Positions 21,680-34,095 of a stretch of 64,000 nucleotides of DNA are shown here, piece by piece (positions within the stretch are counted from its first letter, which is position 1; each line of letters opens with the position of its first letter). The translations under genes were made by a program, and so were the position numbers. Source of the stretch: Daedaleopsis sinensis (lineage: Eukaryota > Basidiomycota > Agaricomycetes > Polyporales > Polyporaceae); NCBI GenBank assembly GCA_033807695.1, contig CM066309.1:248001-312000 (forward strand). Direction: 5' to 3'. The notes under the pieces were generated by a model. The model made no database searches and had not been told where the DNA came from. It worked only from the letters and a program-made list of their open reading frames with translations.

Positions 21680-23680
21680 AATGGTGAAAGCGGATGAGCT
21701 CTATGAGTGGAGGAGGCAAAGCGCACACGTGGTGGTCGTGGTGCATCGATTACCATGAGGACTCCCCATGTTCCAATAGACGCCGAAGGCGTTAGATTAT
21801 TCCTATTTCTTTCGCTATCATCGCTATGGGCGGCGAAATCTACTAATGGAAGGCGCGTACATGAACATTTGACTCCAAGTGAGAGTTCGTGAAAGCAATT
21901 CGTCATGGAACGGACGACGCAGGGCCCAGCGAGAAGGGGCGGTTTCGACTCGGAGTACTAAGTAAATCTTATTAAACTCACCGCATTCAGTGCACTTCGA
22001 TCCGCAGTGAATTGATATGAGTGAGTGTGGCGAGAGCCTGGAGAAATAGGCGTACAGGTCTGAACTGAGGTCGGCCCGAGTCCAACGAACCGGAGGCCGG
22101 ACTCGGAGTCAGGGCGTGGAGTAATGGGTCTTGCATCACGTCCGTCCGAGATGCAAGAGAAGGATAAGAATGAACGCCGACTTGAGCACGAAAAAGGGTG
22201 ATCGAGGTCGTGATCACCAAGCACCATTCCAAGAAAGTCAAACGCAAGGTCTACTATGCTCTCCCACTGTACTGACCTGCATGCCGCAGGATGCGGTAAG
22301 ACGAGTCCTCATGAATCGTCGACGTGCCAGTGAGGATCCCATTCCTTCTGTTAGAATGGCACAGAGAAATCATCAGCTGCATGCAAACACCGTGCAAAGT
22401 CAAAAAGGCACAGACCTACTGAGGTACCATCCAAGGCAGATCTGTCATCCACGAATAGCACAGCTGCATGATAACGGAGATTGCAGACCACTTCGGAGAA
22501 GGCCGGGGAGGACATGATAGAAGGTGTACGAGAATACAGGAGGAGGACGGGGGACTATGAAACGGATGGGCGAGATGGCAGATCGCCAGCCCTGAAATCT
22601 GAGGGGCGGAAGGTGTCGGGGAGCACTGTGCCAGTGACACGGTGCGTTCGCGTATGCTCATACACATACACCTGCTTTCCCACCCTCTCCGACTTCTCCG
22701 GGATCCTCTCGCCACCCCAAAGGGACCGCAGAGGGTCTGCTCAGGGAACGTCGCACGAGCCCGAGTCCACCGGAACGGTACACGATCGGTGCGGAGAAGG
22801 CAAGAGCATGGGCAGCTCGAGCAGATTGTCGCCGCTGCCACTGGCAGCACGCCTGTCAACTGCTTCGCCCATTCTTAGGAGACGGCGGCCGCATCTGCGA
22901 GTACTGCAGACACGCCACAAGCCATGCTCGTCGATTCACAACCATCCCAATTCCGTACAGCACTGGCCACGGGTAGGCAAGGCCCGGGGGAGACGATTCG
23001 GGGAGGGGAATGGAGTGTGCCCGCGGGTGCTCGGGGCGGCCGAGTTCATGAATCCCGGTCGAGGGGTGCGAGCCACACGTCCATCGCACAACCACAACCA
23101 CACGTCCAGGGTACAGGCGGCTAATAAGGCAGAAGATCAGGTGCGTCATGGCCATGGGTCCAGTGAGCAGCCTGCGTGCCTTCGACTTCCCAGGGACACG
23201 TAGCCTGGACCGGCGAGCAGCTTGAAGGACGACAGCGCACTTACATGTGCCGCGGCATTGTACGGGTGGCGATTCGGGCGGGCGGAGGTGGCGCATGGAT
23301 ATCATGTTTATGGCAGATGTGCATTCACCTTCCATTGAGGTTCAATGGGGTGCGCAGTCAATCACATCATAGTGAGCTCGACCGCGCGTTCTGGGTTCTC
23401 CGAGGTAGCCGATATCATGTCGAAGCACGCTCAGCACCCACCGTGGGCTTCCGCCGAATGGCGTCGTAGAGAGCGGGTGCGAAGGGAATGCTGGTGCGGG
23501 GGGAGTCTGGACCCGTCTTGGTCACAAGTCTGCGAACGAGGATATCAAGTGCGTGGGGGAAAAGCGAGGGTGGGCGAGGCAGAGCTGCGGGAGGACGAGG
23601 TACGGACACGATACAGGAGTGGCAAGAGTTGCGGGCGCGACGTGAGCACATGCCTGAGCATGAATTCTGCACTGTGAGTG
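21680..23680. repeat. Decayed repeat block, copy B
   Basis: The block matches 31490-33400 over most of its length and 15200-16180 in its middle part. Nearly identical stretches with copy C lie at 22660-22860 and 23030-23220. Frames of up to 240 codons occur, but they are not conserved in copy C and resemble nothing known. Confidence 0.65.
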
Positions 23681-25990
23681 CACATTGTGTCCACGTGAGC
23701 CGTGTTCGTCGGTGCTATACGCCAGAGAAGGTAGTGACGCGAAGACCATGCCATAGGAAGGGTAGATGCCTCCCCTTGTGATTACGGATTACGGAAATCG
23801 TGCCTTAGAGTGATGTACGTCGTCCGGAACTCGCGGTCAAAGGAGGGGAGGCGTTAGAACATCTGGCCGTCGTGGCCGTTCTCAGTGAGCGTCCGAAGGA
23901 CCTTCTCCGAGTCACCGAGATCGGAATCGATGTCTATTCGCAAGCAGAGTGAGTTTTCGCGGTATGCTTTTCGGCCTCCTCCCCGGTGAGACTAAACAGG
24001 GCCACATTGCGCTCAGACTCGATATCCCGCCGCCCGCGTCGAGGTCAGTGTGCCCGTGGTGGATTCTCTAGCCGGGCTCGCGGAGCGCGTACGCACCACC
24101 CTCCGAGTTGCGAAACAGCTCATTCTGTGCGCCCGATTTCGAGGACGACACGTCGCCTGGTGTCGCCTGATCCACGTTCTTGAGGGTAGAGACACGGATG
24201 GTGTGCGATCGTGATGGTAGTGCGCCCTTGTGCGCTCTATTCGAACACGTCCTGCACGGCACCTGCACTCCGAATGTCCACGGCGGAGGTCGCCTCGAGC
24301 AGCAGGTGTATAGTATGCGAGTCCGCGACGATGGCGTGGGCGATGGCGACGCCCTGCTTCTGTCCGCCGGAAAGGAGGGTCGACTATGGTACGTTACCCG
24401 CGCGCGGGGACTTCGAGATGTCGCCGTCAGCGTTGGCTCTACACAGGCGTGCTTGGCTACTAAGCTTGAACTTCTCGTCATCAGATGCGGCTTGGTACCG
24501 CGTGCCGAGCTGGTCGTGTGCGTGCCGCTCGATAGCGGTAGCGAATAGCGTCGTCGAGTCCTGCGAGACTAGGCCGATATGCGAGTGAAGCCAAGTAAGC
24601 TCGGGTTCCTGGGTTCCACGTGGTACGGCCCGACAGATCCTCGAGCGGGTCGTAGAAACGCTCTACTACGGAGACGTTGGTTCCAGGTTGACTTGCCCAA
24701 GCCAGACGCAGCGACAAGCGCCATGCTTCTCAAGCCCGCGGGGAACGTGATCGAGAGGGTTTTCAGGCTGGAAACGGCCGGGCGGGAGGAATAGCTGCAG
24801 GCTACGATTTATGAGGAACCCTCGCCCGTCGGGGCAGCGGAGTCGATAGATGAGACGCGACGACAGCCTCGTAGAGCTGCGCCGCCGCGCATGGGGCTTG
24901 GACGGCGACCACATGTATTTTGCCGGCGAAGAGGACAATCAGGATGGAGCCTGATATGACAACGGACGTGACGCTCACGATCCTGCCCACCGTTGCTAGA
25001 GGAGCGGAGTACCAAGTCAGTTGGACGTGTAGACCTTGCTTCAAGCATGAAAAAAAATACTTTGGTTGCGATTGACGAGCGTCGCGCTAAAGCTGAAGAA
25101 AATGACGAAATATTAGCGCTGTGCTAGCCCGCAAGACGCATGTTGAGTGTAGACTCTGGTTAACGTGTTGACGTAGGTGTTAGAGAGTTTCGGAAGGAGA
25201 CGCTGCCAGTGAGCCGGATGCCTGTGCCGTCCTTACGGTGGAGATGACCGCCTTCGCCCGGAGTGCCGCTCTCTACGACTACACCGTGTTGAAGCGTTAT
25301 CTGTGTCGTAGACAACATGAGCTCGTGCATGACTCCTCCGGCGATCGTGACGACGACGGATGCGGTCAGGAATCCAGAAGGGAAGTCGACGGAGTGAGCA
25401 ACCTTCTCCGACGTCCCGCTCTGGACGATGCCTTGTCCAAGAAGATATAGGTGTGGGGCTGCTGCTCACTGGAAGGTGTTAGAAGAACGATACAGTGGGA
25501 CGCACGGGTGTCGTTCGGAATACAAGTGACTTCTCTAGCTCCAATATTGTTGTCGGCAGGCCGCTGTCACGGCATGTGGTAACGGCGTGTCTTGGGCTTA
25601 TACTTAGAGATATCCTCTGGGAGCAGTATGCGGTCAAGTGCCAGGACAATACTAATCGACAGCATATTCTCGCTTGAAGTACAGTCACTAAAGGTGGAAA
25701 GAGAGTCTGAACTTTTAAGAGGGCACAATCTGCGAGGTACTAAGCAACGATGGCGGTGCAGTCGGCCCGGGGCTACCCGGCCAGCGGGTACCGGCAGTTG
25801 CCGACGACGATTTCTTGCAAGTCGCATTTTTCCGATCCTTGAACTGTACTTACTACCTTCCAACCTCTCTACGTACGCCTTCTGCCATCCACATATTATA
25901 TCGAGACGTAGCGCATTTCTAGAAGCATATGCGTAGATGTTTGCTATAGCAGGTTCGTCTTCAAAGCTCCAACGCCGGCACGTCATTCCC
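23680..25990 (-). pseudogene. ABC transporter relic B (ABCB/STE6-like)
   Basis: This is a second copy of the same half-transporter as at 16180-17960. On the minus strand it includes a membrane segment close to IVSVTSVVISGSI near 24960, a degenerate Walker A region (MALVAASGLGKSTW) near 24720, and the C-terminal end of the ATP-binding domain down to about 23800. Pieces are out of frame with each other. It is most similar to relic A on the N-terminal side and to the relic at 52600-54190 on the C-terminal side. Confidence 0.7.
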
Positions 25991-25999
25991 CGCTACGCC

Positions 26000-27160
26000 T
26001 CCTGCTACGCTGCGCAGCTCTTTAAGCTCTCCGCAAGGTGCGCTATTCTGTCGCGTTGATGGGGAATTGCACTGATTTGTATGTGCAGATATGGTCTCGC
26101 CGGTTCGAAGCCTTACCTCCACGCTGTCGCGAAAACCGCTAAGGAAGGATACAGCTGAGGAGGGAGGCAGAGGAAGTCAATTTCGCGCTTTACTATCTGA
26201 CCCAACGTATCCTGACTATTTTCTCATGAAGGCTAGGAAGGTTTTGCTCGTTGTCGCGTGCGACCATGATCCAATCAAGCTCGTCAACTGCCTTTCTGGC
26301 CCTCTGCCGCAAGATGGGTGTGCGCTAGTTCATCCTCAGCGAAAACCAGCGCAAGCTCGGCGTAGGCGAAGACGGCTTGTCTCGACGCGGTGTCGTGAAG
26401 GCGATGTGAGGAGAGGGTCCCCAAGCCAAGGTGAGTCTCGTGTCCTACTCTCTCTCTTCTCCAACATACACCGACACGACGCTCTATCAAGGACTCCAAT
26501 AACCCCATCTTCGTCACGTACGGACTGAGCGGCTGCATCGGGCTCGTCGAAGCCACAAAGGTGTCACGCATCTTCGTCGCGCTCGACGTCGACTCCACCG
26601 GGCTCGTCGTCTGCCATCCTGGACCAGGCTCTGCCGCAATATCGGTGTTCCCTACGTCATCGTCACGAGCAATTCTTGTCTCCGCCCAGTCATCCGCAAG
26701 ACGATTGCTGCTGTCCTGCCGATCCAGGACGTCAAGAACATGTACTGGCGCGAGCTTCCTACTCTCCACCGCGCGGCGAAGGCTAACTTCTGTGGACCAT
26801 CGCGTTCGTCAAGTACGGACTGAACCTCTGCGCACCCCTCATCGAGGCCAAGAAGGTGTCGCTTGCCCTTGTCGGGCACGACCTTAACTTGATTGAGCAC
26901 GTCGTCTGCCCCATGGTCAAGATGGATGCTTTCTAGGTCATAGCGAGGACCAGCGCGAGCTGGCCACTTTCATCCCCGCGGCGAGGCCTGACTTGCGCGG
27001 GACTATCGCTGCTCGGAGGCATCCGTGGCGCGAACTCGACATAGATGCTCCGCAAGCGGTCGGTTGCTAGCGCGTCCAAGCTTCGAATTTCTCAGAGGCT
27101 CGCCAGTGCCTCGGCCTCGGCTCAGCTCTCGAGTGGCTCAGAAAAGACGTATGTCATCCC
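26000..27160 (+). pseudogene. Ribosomal protein eL8 (L7A) relic B
   Basis: The layout matches relic A: KKVLLVACDHDPIKLVNCL near 26240; LVEATKVSRIFVALDVDS near 26550; GVPYVIVTSNSCLRPVIRKT near 26650; and a clear third L7Ae segment near 26810-26935 reading FVKYGLNLCAPLIEAKK then VSLALVGHDLNLIEHVV. Frame breaks separate the segments. Two eL8 core segments in one relic imply an internal duplication older than the split of units A and B. Confidence 0.7.
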
Positions 27161-27580
27161 TGTATCGCTCATATAGTACTCATGGTACGAGCAATGCATG
27201 GGCTAGCTACGCTCTCCCCTCATACACAGTACTGCCAGTCCGGGGTTGCGCTTCCCCGAGACCGTCTCGGATATGCTGGGCCGCCCACATGGCTCTGTAC
27301 TGTACCTTGCCCGAGGCGAGTCACTATCCGTTCGAGCGCGTTTTCGTCGCGAGTGTCGTTTCGCTGATCAGGTATAGGGTGTGCGTTCGTCGCGCACGGT
27401 CCGTACCACTCAGCGGCCGCGCCGTCGAGCCGGAGACGAGGTACAGGAAGGCCCGCGGCTGTAGGACATGTTTCATGCTGCGCGCCCCGGGGATGGAGTG
27501 TGTGCAACACCAAATACATGTGAGGCCATCGCTCGTTGCGCAGGAGTGATATTGAGTGCACGCGCACGATTTCGAGTGCG
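27055..27580 (+). repeat. Copy of the repeat at 19125-19640
   Basis: The sequence follows 19125-19640 closely, including AGGCCCGCGGCTGTAGGACATG and the AATACATGTGAG stretch. Small deletions distinguish the two. Only one copy is present here, against two in unit A. Confidence 0.6.
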
Positions 27581-27997
27581 CCAAGGCACGATGGATCACC
27601 GCCCGGGGAACAATCTCTGCTTAGATGCTAGACGACTGGGTCCACCGAAGACACATCATGTATCTATGTTCGCCTTCGATCTAGTCTTCGCCCTCGGAGC
27701 TCGGTCGCTGCAATGATATGCTCTTACGCTCCCACTTCACGTATGACAGCTCGTCTTCGAGTCGTCCATGCTTGCACTGCTCGCAATCGCACTGGAGGGG
27801 TCTCGATCCGAGCCTATGCAGCAACATTTGATCGATTCGTTCGCTCATAGATAGTACATACTAATACATGCTGCCAATGTCAAGACCGTGACCAAGGGTA
27901 CTCCGAGAAACATCTGCTAGCTTACTCATACAACTCAGTGACCATCCACCCCGCCGACCGGCCCAGGCCATCCACTTGTCTGCCTCGTTCCCGGTAT
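27580..27997. other. No gene recognised
   Basis: The stretch lies between the repeat and the 3' end of the FunK1 gene. No protein-like frame or clear repeat was seen. Confidence 0.3.
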
Positions 27998-30785
27998 TTA
28001 CTGTCCTTCGTCCTCCCAAGCTTGCAACTCCTTGTCCCCAAGTTGCCGACGGTATAACTCGAACATTTCGAGGAAGTGCTTGTGGAGAACCTTTGGCCGA
28101 GCCACTGGGGTGTCATTGTCTTCCGAGTCGTCAAGAGGTTCTATCACAATAATCGGCTTCATCTCCGCGGCAGTGAGCACTACTGATGTTTCTGTCTCGG
28201 AAGCTTGTGCTCTGATGGAAGTTCTGGGCTGCATCTGGCGAATCAGCAACCATGTGCTCTTGAGAATCTTGGCCAGAACCATAGTGCGAGCCGCCAGATA
28301 GTCCAGCAAGCGGCGAATCGGCGTGAACACGAGATGGGGTGACTCTGTGGTCATGAAGAGTGCTGTGGCACGTCTGGTCACAAGCCCCGGAAGATCGACA
28401 GCTGAGAACAGGAGGGCGAACTCCTTCTTGATAGCAGTATGCTCCGCGAGACCGGCATACTTAGACTTTGTGATTTCATGGATGACCTTCGTATACAGCG
28501 TGTGAACAATGACCCATCCGAAAGACTCTAAGTCATGGGTTTGATTGGGTTGAATTGCTGGGCCGTTTGTGGCGGAAGAGAGCAACGTTGTGGCCATAAA
28601 GATTGGTGTTCCCTGTATCATAACCCTGGTGTGAGTACAGAATCATCATAATTCTTTAACTGCCAGTGCCTCACCGATACTCCTAGATTGTTCCGACTTG
28701 ATTCTAGATCGGTTGAGGTACCTCTCGTCTTTTCCGGGACAGATTCCGAACTTTCGAACCACGTAAACTCAAAGTCTGCCAGGAATCCGCTAGAGTCCTG
28801 CTCGTCCAGATTCTCCCAGGAAATGGTCGGGGGGGTATTCTTGTCTGGGTCGGGCGGAGTGCATGTAGGCCGAACCCTGATGAGTATATTGCCAGCACTG
28901 ATATCACGGTGTAAAATTCCCAGTTCACACAGAATACGGTGCACTAGAGAGATGTGAGCTTTAGACTAGGGAGCATCTGATAATAATACGCACCATTTAT
29001 AACTTGATACATCACGCGAGAGAATTCGAGAGGGCCGGAGAACTTCCAAAGAGACTTCCCGAACTTCTCCAATGTCATGCGAGTAAGAACTCGATCATGA
29101 ACGCCATCCACTACGATGGGCTTCAGGGTAGATAGACCCGGGGACGTGTTGCAGCGGCGTTGCAGACATACACTGGATATCGGCTCGGTGCCCTTCGGAT
29201 TGTCGGAGTGTTTGTCAGCATCGCCAACTCCAGCGATAAACTCCAGCTGCGCGTGGTGATTCTCTGCTTTTAGCCGCTTGACGATGTGTGTGTAGATCTG
29301 TGGCTCCGTCATTCGTGTCGGGGCTCTCCATGCAGACTTCAAGATCACGGGTTTTCCCTCATGCGTGTCATACGCTTTCCACACGACGGTTCCACGACCA
29401 ATAAAAGAGTGGGAGGCCCATAGAGGAGCACCAACAGTTATGCACGGCTTCTTCTTGCCCAGACCAACCTCGAAGAAAGGATACGTCCGGGAGTTGTCGC
29501 TGTCTTCAACGTCGTCAGGTTGTTCCTCTTCACTGGCACTGTCCTCCGAGTCCGTGTCCTCCGAGTCCTCCGAGTCCTCCTCGTGCTCCTCATGCTCCTC
29601 GTGCTTCTCGCCCTTTTCATGCTCTTTAACCTCCTTCTCCTTGTTGACCTCTATTATCTTGTATGAACGTTTCTTCACAGTGGGGTCCCACCAGAGATCG
29701 GATATTTCCGAGGACAAGGTCAGCCGCAATATAACACGAATGAAGTACTTGAGCCCTTTGGAGTCGTTGTGGCAAATATTGAGTAAGGGAGATATGCAGA
29801 TGCCACAATGGTCAAAGAGAACGAGGCAGAACGAGTCGCCACAGAAGAAGATGCCGTATGTGTACATTTGGAAGCAACGGTAAGAGAGAATAAGTCGAGC
29901 ATAGTCTGTTCCCTGCCCGAGGCTCTCCTCGGCGTCCTCGGCCTTCTTCTCGTTGGCGTCCTCGGTCTTCTTCTCGTTGGCGTCCTCGGTCTTCTTCTTC
30001 TTCTTCTTCTTGGTATTCTCGGTCTCCTCCACCGTCGAGTTGCCCAGCTTCGAGCGGGCGAGCTTGAAGCGGGAAGGTGACTGTACTGTCTTGGCTTTCA
30101 CCTCTAGGAAAACAGGGATTTGATGCCATTCGATCTCTTGATCTTCCGAATCACCAGGCTTTGAAGAGTGTTCAACAAAGACATAGTCTGGTTTAGTAAT
30201 ATCCACCGTCTCTGCCAGTAGAGGGTCGTAGGTGGAGATATTGTCTTCTCCTTTAAAAACCATATTGCGACGAAGCTCAGGCCACTGATGTCCAAGCGCT
30301 GCAAATCTTCCCTTCGCCTGCTGTTCAATAGTGTTGCTGATGATGTTCTGGGATTTATGATTATGGGGTGAAAATTGTCTCGACGGTCAATTGAACACAC
30401 GTACAATCTCAGGATAAAGTTTTCTCTCCGCCCCTCCCCGGTTTTTTGCAATATTGCTGATACGAGCGATTGGTGTCTCCGTTTCCTTGCGTTTCTCTGG
30501 CTTGAAGTTTCCGTCGGGCTCATTCAGAGCAGTTACAATTGCATCGACCAATGTTTCGTCTTCTGAAGGCTGGTATTTTCCAGCCTTAGTGGGTATGTTG
30601 GAGAACTTGCCAAAGAAATGATCGAAAACCTCTTCTTTGTCGTATAGAACGTAGCGACCTATCTCGGCTCTGATGCTGCTCCTCATCTGCTTGGTGATGC
30701 CCGTCAAAGGCGCATTGACACCTCCCCTGAGGTCCAATGTATCTACGGAGAGTTTAGTGAGCTCCTCGATGTTGTCACGAGACAT
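27998..30785 (-). CDS. FunK1-type fungal protein kinase
   Basis: Exons complement(27998-28612, 28675-28943, 28994-30347, 30405-30785) join in frame to 872 residues; introns are 50-62 bases. A long N-terminal region precedes the kinase. It includes a Lys/Glu-rich tract made of a 24-base tandem repeat (about 29940-30010) and an acidic Glu/His stretch (about 29530-29640). The kinase has a glycine loop (GRGTVVWKAY), a VILK lysine, the catalytic loop LHRDISAGNIL (D592), and ADFEF in place of DFG. GTPIFMATTLL and HDLESFGWVIVHTLY are hallmarks of this mushroom-expanded family. Substrates are unknown. A TATA-like motif (TATATAAG, minus strand) at 30843-30850 lies about 60 bases before the ATG. All key residues are present, so it is probably functional, unlike its neighbour at 20329-21546. 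Confidence 0.88.
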
Positions 30786-31484
30786 GGCCGATGAGGGAGT
30801 GATGTACTTTGGGATGTTGTTGACACTTCAGGTGCATCCATCTTATATATCTAAGACTTCCGCTGCTAGCCTGTAGAGTATGAGCATCCTGTTCGCCCAG
30901 CATCGACACGGAATGAAGACGCCTCACTGATGTTGTAATGCAGAACCTTACAGCGGCGAGGGGATAATGGAAAGTGCCTTGATTTTTGAAATTGTAGCAG
31001 ACTGAGGCGAGCGATAATCGCACTTGCGGTGGAGGGCGGTGGAGGACTCGTGTTTCTCTTAGAATGGCGTCGTGAGGCAAAGAATGATGAGGAAGTGCCT
31101 TTTTTACCCGCTCAAACTTCTACAGCGAGGCAAAGATTGGGGGTGCCGCAGCGAGAAGAACGAAATACTGGTGCCGTGTCACTCAGTGCTGAAGCGGCCC
31201 GAATGGGACACCGTGACTGGCAGTGAGAGTTAGTGATATGAAGGCACAAAAATGAAATTTCCCAGTCGCCCAATTTACCTTATTGATAACCAGAAAGTGT
31301 GCTCCAGTCAGAGTGCCGCCGGAAAGATCGACTCTGGTCGCCTAGGTCGCGATGAGCAACCCACGGGGCACCGTCGGGATGAATTGAGACTCCTCTCCGT
31401 GGCGCAGCTTGACGCAAGAAGTCGAAGCAGAATTGTCGCCTTCTTCCCGTGGCGTGTCTCCACGGCTACTCCAAATACGTTGAA
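30786..31484. other. Upstream region of the FunK1 gene; no gene recognised
   Basis: Besides the TATA-like motif near 30845, nothing is recognised. Frames here are short and have no family resemblance. Confidence 0.35.
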
Positions 31485-33660
31485 ACGGAAGATGCGGATG
31501 AGCTCTATGAGCGGAGGAGGCAAGGTGCAGTGGCGGTCATGGTACTCATCGATCTACAATCTGCGCCAGCGGCCATGATTCAAGAGACGCCGAAGGTATC
31601 TTAGACCTGGCGGCGAATTTTAGATAATAAACAATTCTTACGCTATCACCGCGATATATGTAGCTACAGGGGCGGACTTCAGGGTGCCTACGTGGCATTC
31701 CCTCAGTGAAGCAGCATCAAGGTGGACGCACGAGCGGCGAAATGTAGTCGGAAGTCCAAGAACGGACGCCGCCACGACGGCGTCACGGTGTACGTGCACA
31801 TTTCATTGCAGGGAGAGTTTCGCGATAACTCCTCAGATATACATCTGTACACTAGTAATAGAATGGAGCGATGAGGCATCTCAAGAACATGCGATAGTAG
31901 GTCTGTTGTCGAAGTATCGCACAGACGACCCACGCAACATACCATGAATGGTCATAGTGCGAATGGGATGTGGGTGATCAATCCCGCTTTCAGATGCGGT
32001 GAGACGAGAACGTTGGGACTCGTCGACCGTATGCGCCGGTGAATCTAGCGTCGCTAGAACGAAACGGAGAAAGTCACCGTCGCCTGCACGCAAAAACCAC
32101 AAAGCCAAAAGGCACGGACTGGGTGGGACCCACTGAGTCATCCACAAATAGCACGGCGGCGTGATCACCGTGTAGATTGCAGACCACCTCGGAGAAGGCC
32201 GGGAAGTACACGAGGCGAGCGACAGAAGGCGGATGAAACTAGGAGGAGGCATGGGCTCCATGAAACGGACAGCGGGCGAGATGGGCAGATCATCAGCCCT
32301 GAGATCTGAGGGGCGGAAGGTGTGGGGGAGCACTGTGCGTCCACGTATGCTCATACACCTGTGCGTTCGGTGCTCTCCCACCCTCTCCGACTTCTCCGGG
32401 ATCCTCTCGCCACCCCAAAGGGACCGCAGAGGGTCTGCTCAGGGGACGTCGCACGAGCCCGAGTCCACCGGAACGGTAGACGATCGGTGCGGAGAAGGCA
32501 AGAGCATGGGCAGCTCGAGCAGATTGTCGCCGCTGCCACTGGCAGCACGCCTGTCAACTGTTTCGCCCATTCCTAGTAGACGGCGGCCGCATGTGCGAGT
32601 ATTACAGACACGCCACAAGACATGCTCGTCGATTCACAACCATCCCGATTGCGTACAGCAGCCATGGGGAGGAAAGAGTAGGCGAAGCAGGGAGGGGAGG
32701 GAGCTCGCGGGTGCTCGGGGCGGCCGAGTTCATGAATCCCGGTCGAGGGGTGCGAGCCGCACGTCCATCGCGCAACCACAACCACACGTCCAGGATACGG
32801 GCGGCTGATAAGGCAGAAGATCAGGTGCGTCATGGCCATGGGTCCAGTGAGCAGCCTGCGTGCCTTCGACTTCCCAGGGGCACGTAGCCTGGACCGGCGA
32901 GCAACTTGAAGGACGGCAGCGCACTGTAGTACATGCGCCGCGGCATTGTGCGGGGCGGCGATTCGGGCGGGCGTCGGCGACGCATGGATATCATGTTTAT
33001 GGCAGATGAGCATTCATCTTCCATCGAGGTTCGATGGGGCGCGCAGCCAAACCACAATATAGTGGGCTCGACTGCGCGTTCTGGGTTCTCCAAGGTAGCC
33101 GATATCACGTCGAAGCACGGTCTGCACCCCCCGTGGGCTTCCGCCGACCGGCGTCGGAGCGAGCGGGTGCGAAGGGGATGCTGGTGCGGGGAGCTCCAGT
33201 CTGGACCCGTCGGTCGCAAGTCTGGGGACGACGATATCAAGCGAGGGTGGGTGTGGCGAACCGCGGGGAGGACGAGGTACGGACGCGATTCAGGAGCGAG
33301 AATCGCGGACGCGACGGGAGCACAAGCCTGGGCATGGATTCTACCGTGTGCAGTGTGAGTCGCACGTCGTGTCCAATTCGCGTAAACGTCGTGGAACGCC
33401 GTGTCAGTCAATACTGCACGCCATCGTAGTGCAGGAGAGCCACTCGTACCATCGTAGAACACCCGTCCGGCCTCCGCGAGTGACTGAAATGCGGGCAATA
33501 GCATGATGTTCGCCCTAAACATGACCCAGTTGAGTCTCATCGGGCGGGGAGAGGCGGGCGAGAGATGCGGTACGCGAGAAGGTACATACCAGGACAGGAA
33601 GAACGTCCGGCGTTTCGAAGAAGCAGCTGCGCAGGCGTGAATCGCCGGTGTACGACAGAT
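31485..33660. repeat. Decayed repeat block, copy C
   Basis: The block starts at the GCGGATGAGCTCTATGAG motif shared with 21685 and follows copy B until about 33400. It is the end of the tandem array: no ABC or eL8 relic follows it. A 277-codon minus-strand frame (32830-33663) is not kept open in copy B and is not counted as a gene. Confidence 0.65.
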
Positions 33661-34095
33661 CATCGGTGTCGACCAGGTCCCGGCAGCATGTCAATCTTGC
33701 CTTTTGAATCAGTTCTTAAAACGTACTGAGTAATAGTACAGTGGCACTCGCAGGCACCTGAGACTCCAAGAAGATAGTGTACATGATTGGCAGACGGTCC
33801 GGTGTGCGTGCGTGTGTAGGTGTGCGAACGACGAGTGATACGGAGGGAACGGGGAGTGATTCGGATAGGCTGTGCGGACCACGGTGTGTGGTCGTTGTGA
33901 ACGAGGGAGGATGGTGCGCAGATAAGACGTCGAGCAGTTGGAAGGACACACAGAGAGTGATTTACAAGAGAGAAACACTCTGACACTGCCCATGGGTCCA
34001 AATTCGACAGCGGCGGCGATGGAGTGGACGAGATATGTGAAGGAGTGGATCAGAGGTCCAGGCGGGCAGAAACAAAGAATGGACGAGCCCGATGC
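33661..34095. other. No gene recognised
   Basis: This is the downstream flank of the DUF3602 gene. No supported feature was seen. Confidence 0.3.

Noticed and set aside
22481..23203. 240-codon plus-strand frame in repeat block B
   Set aside because: The frame is not open in copy A and only partly in copy C. Composition is that of random GC-rich sequence.
32830..33663. 277-codon minus-strand frame in repeat block C
   Set aside because: It is not kept open in copy B and has no recognised domain.
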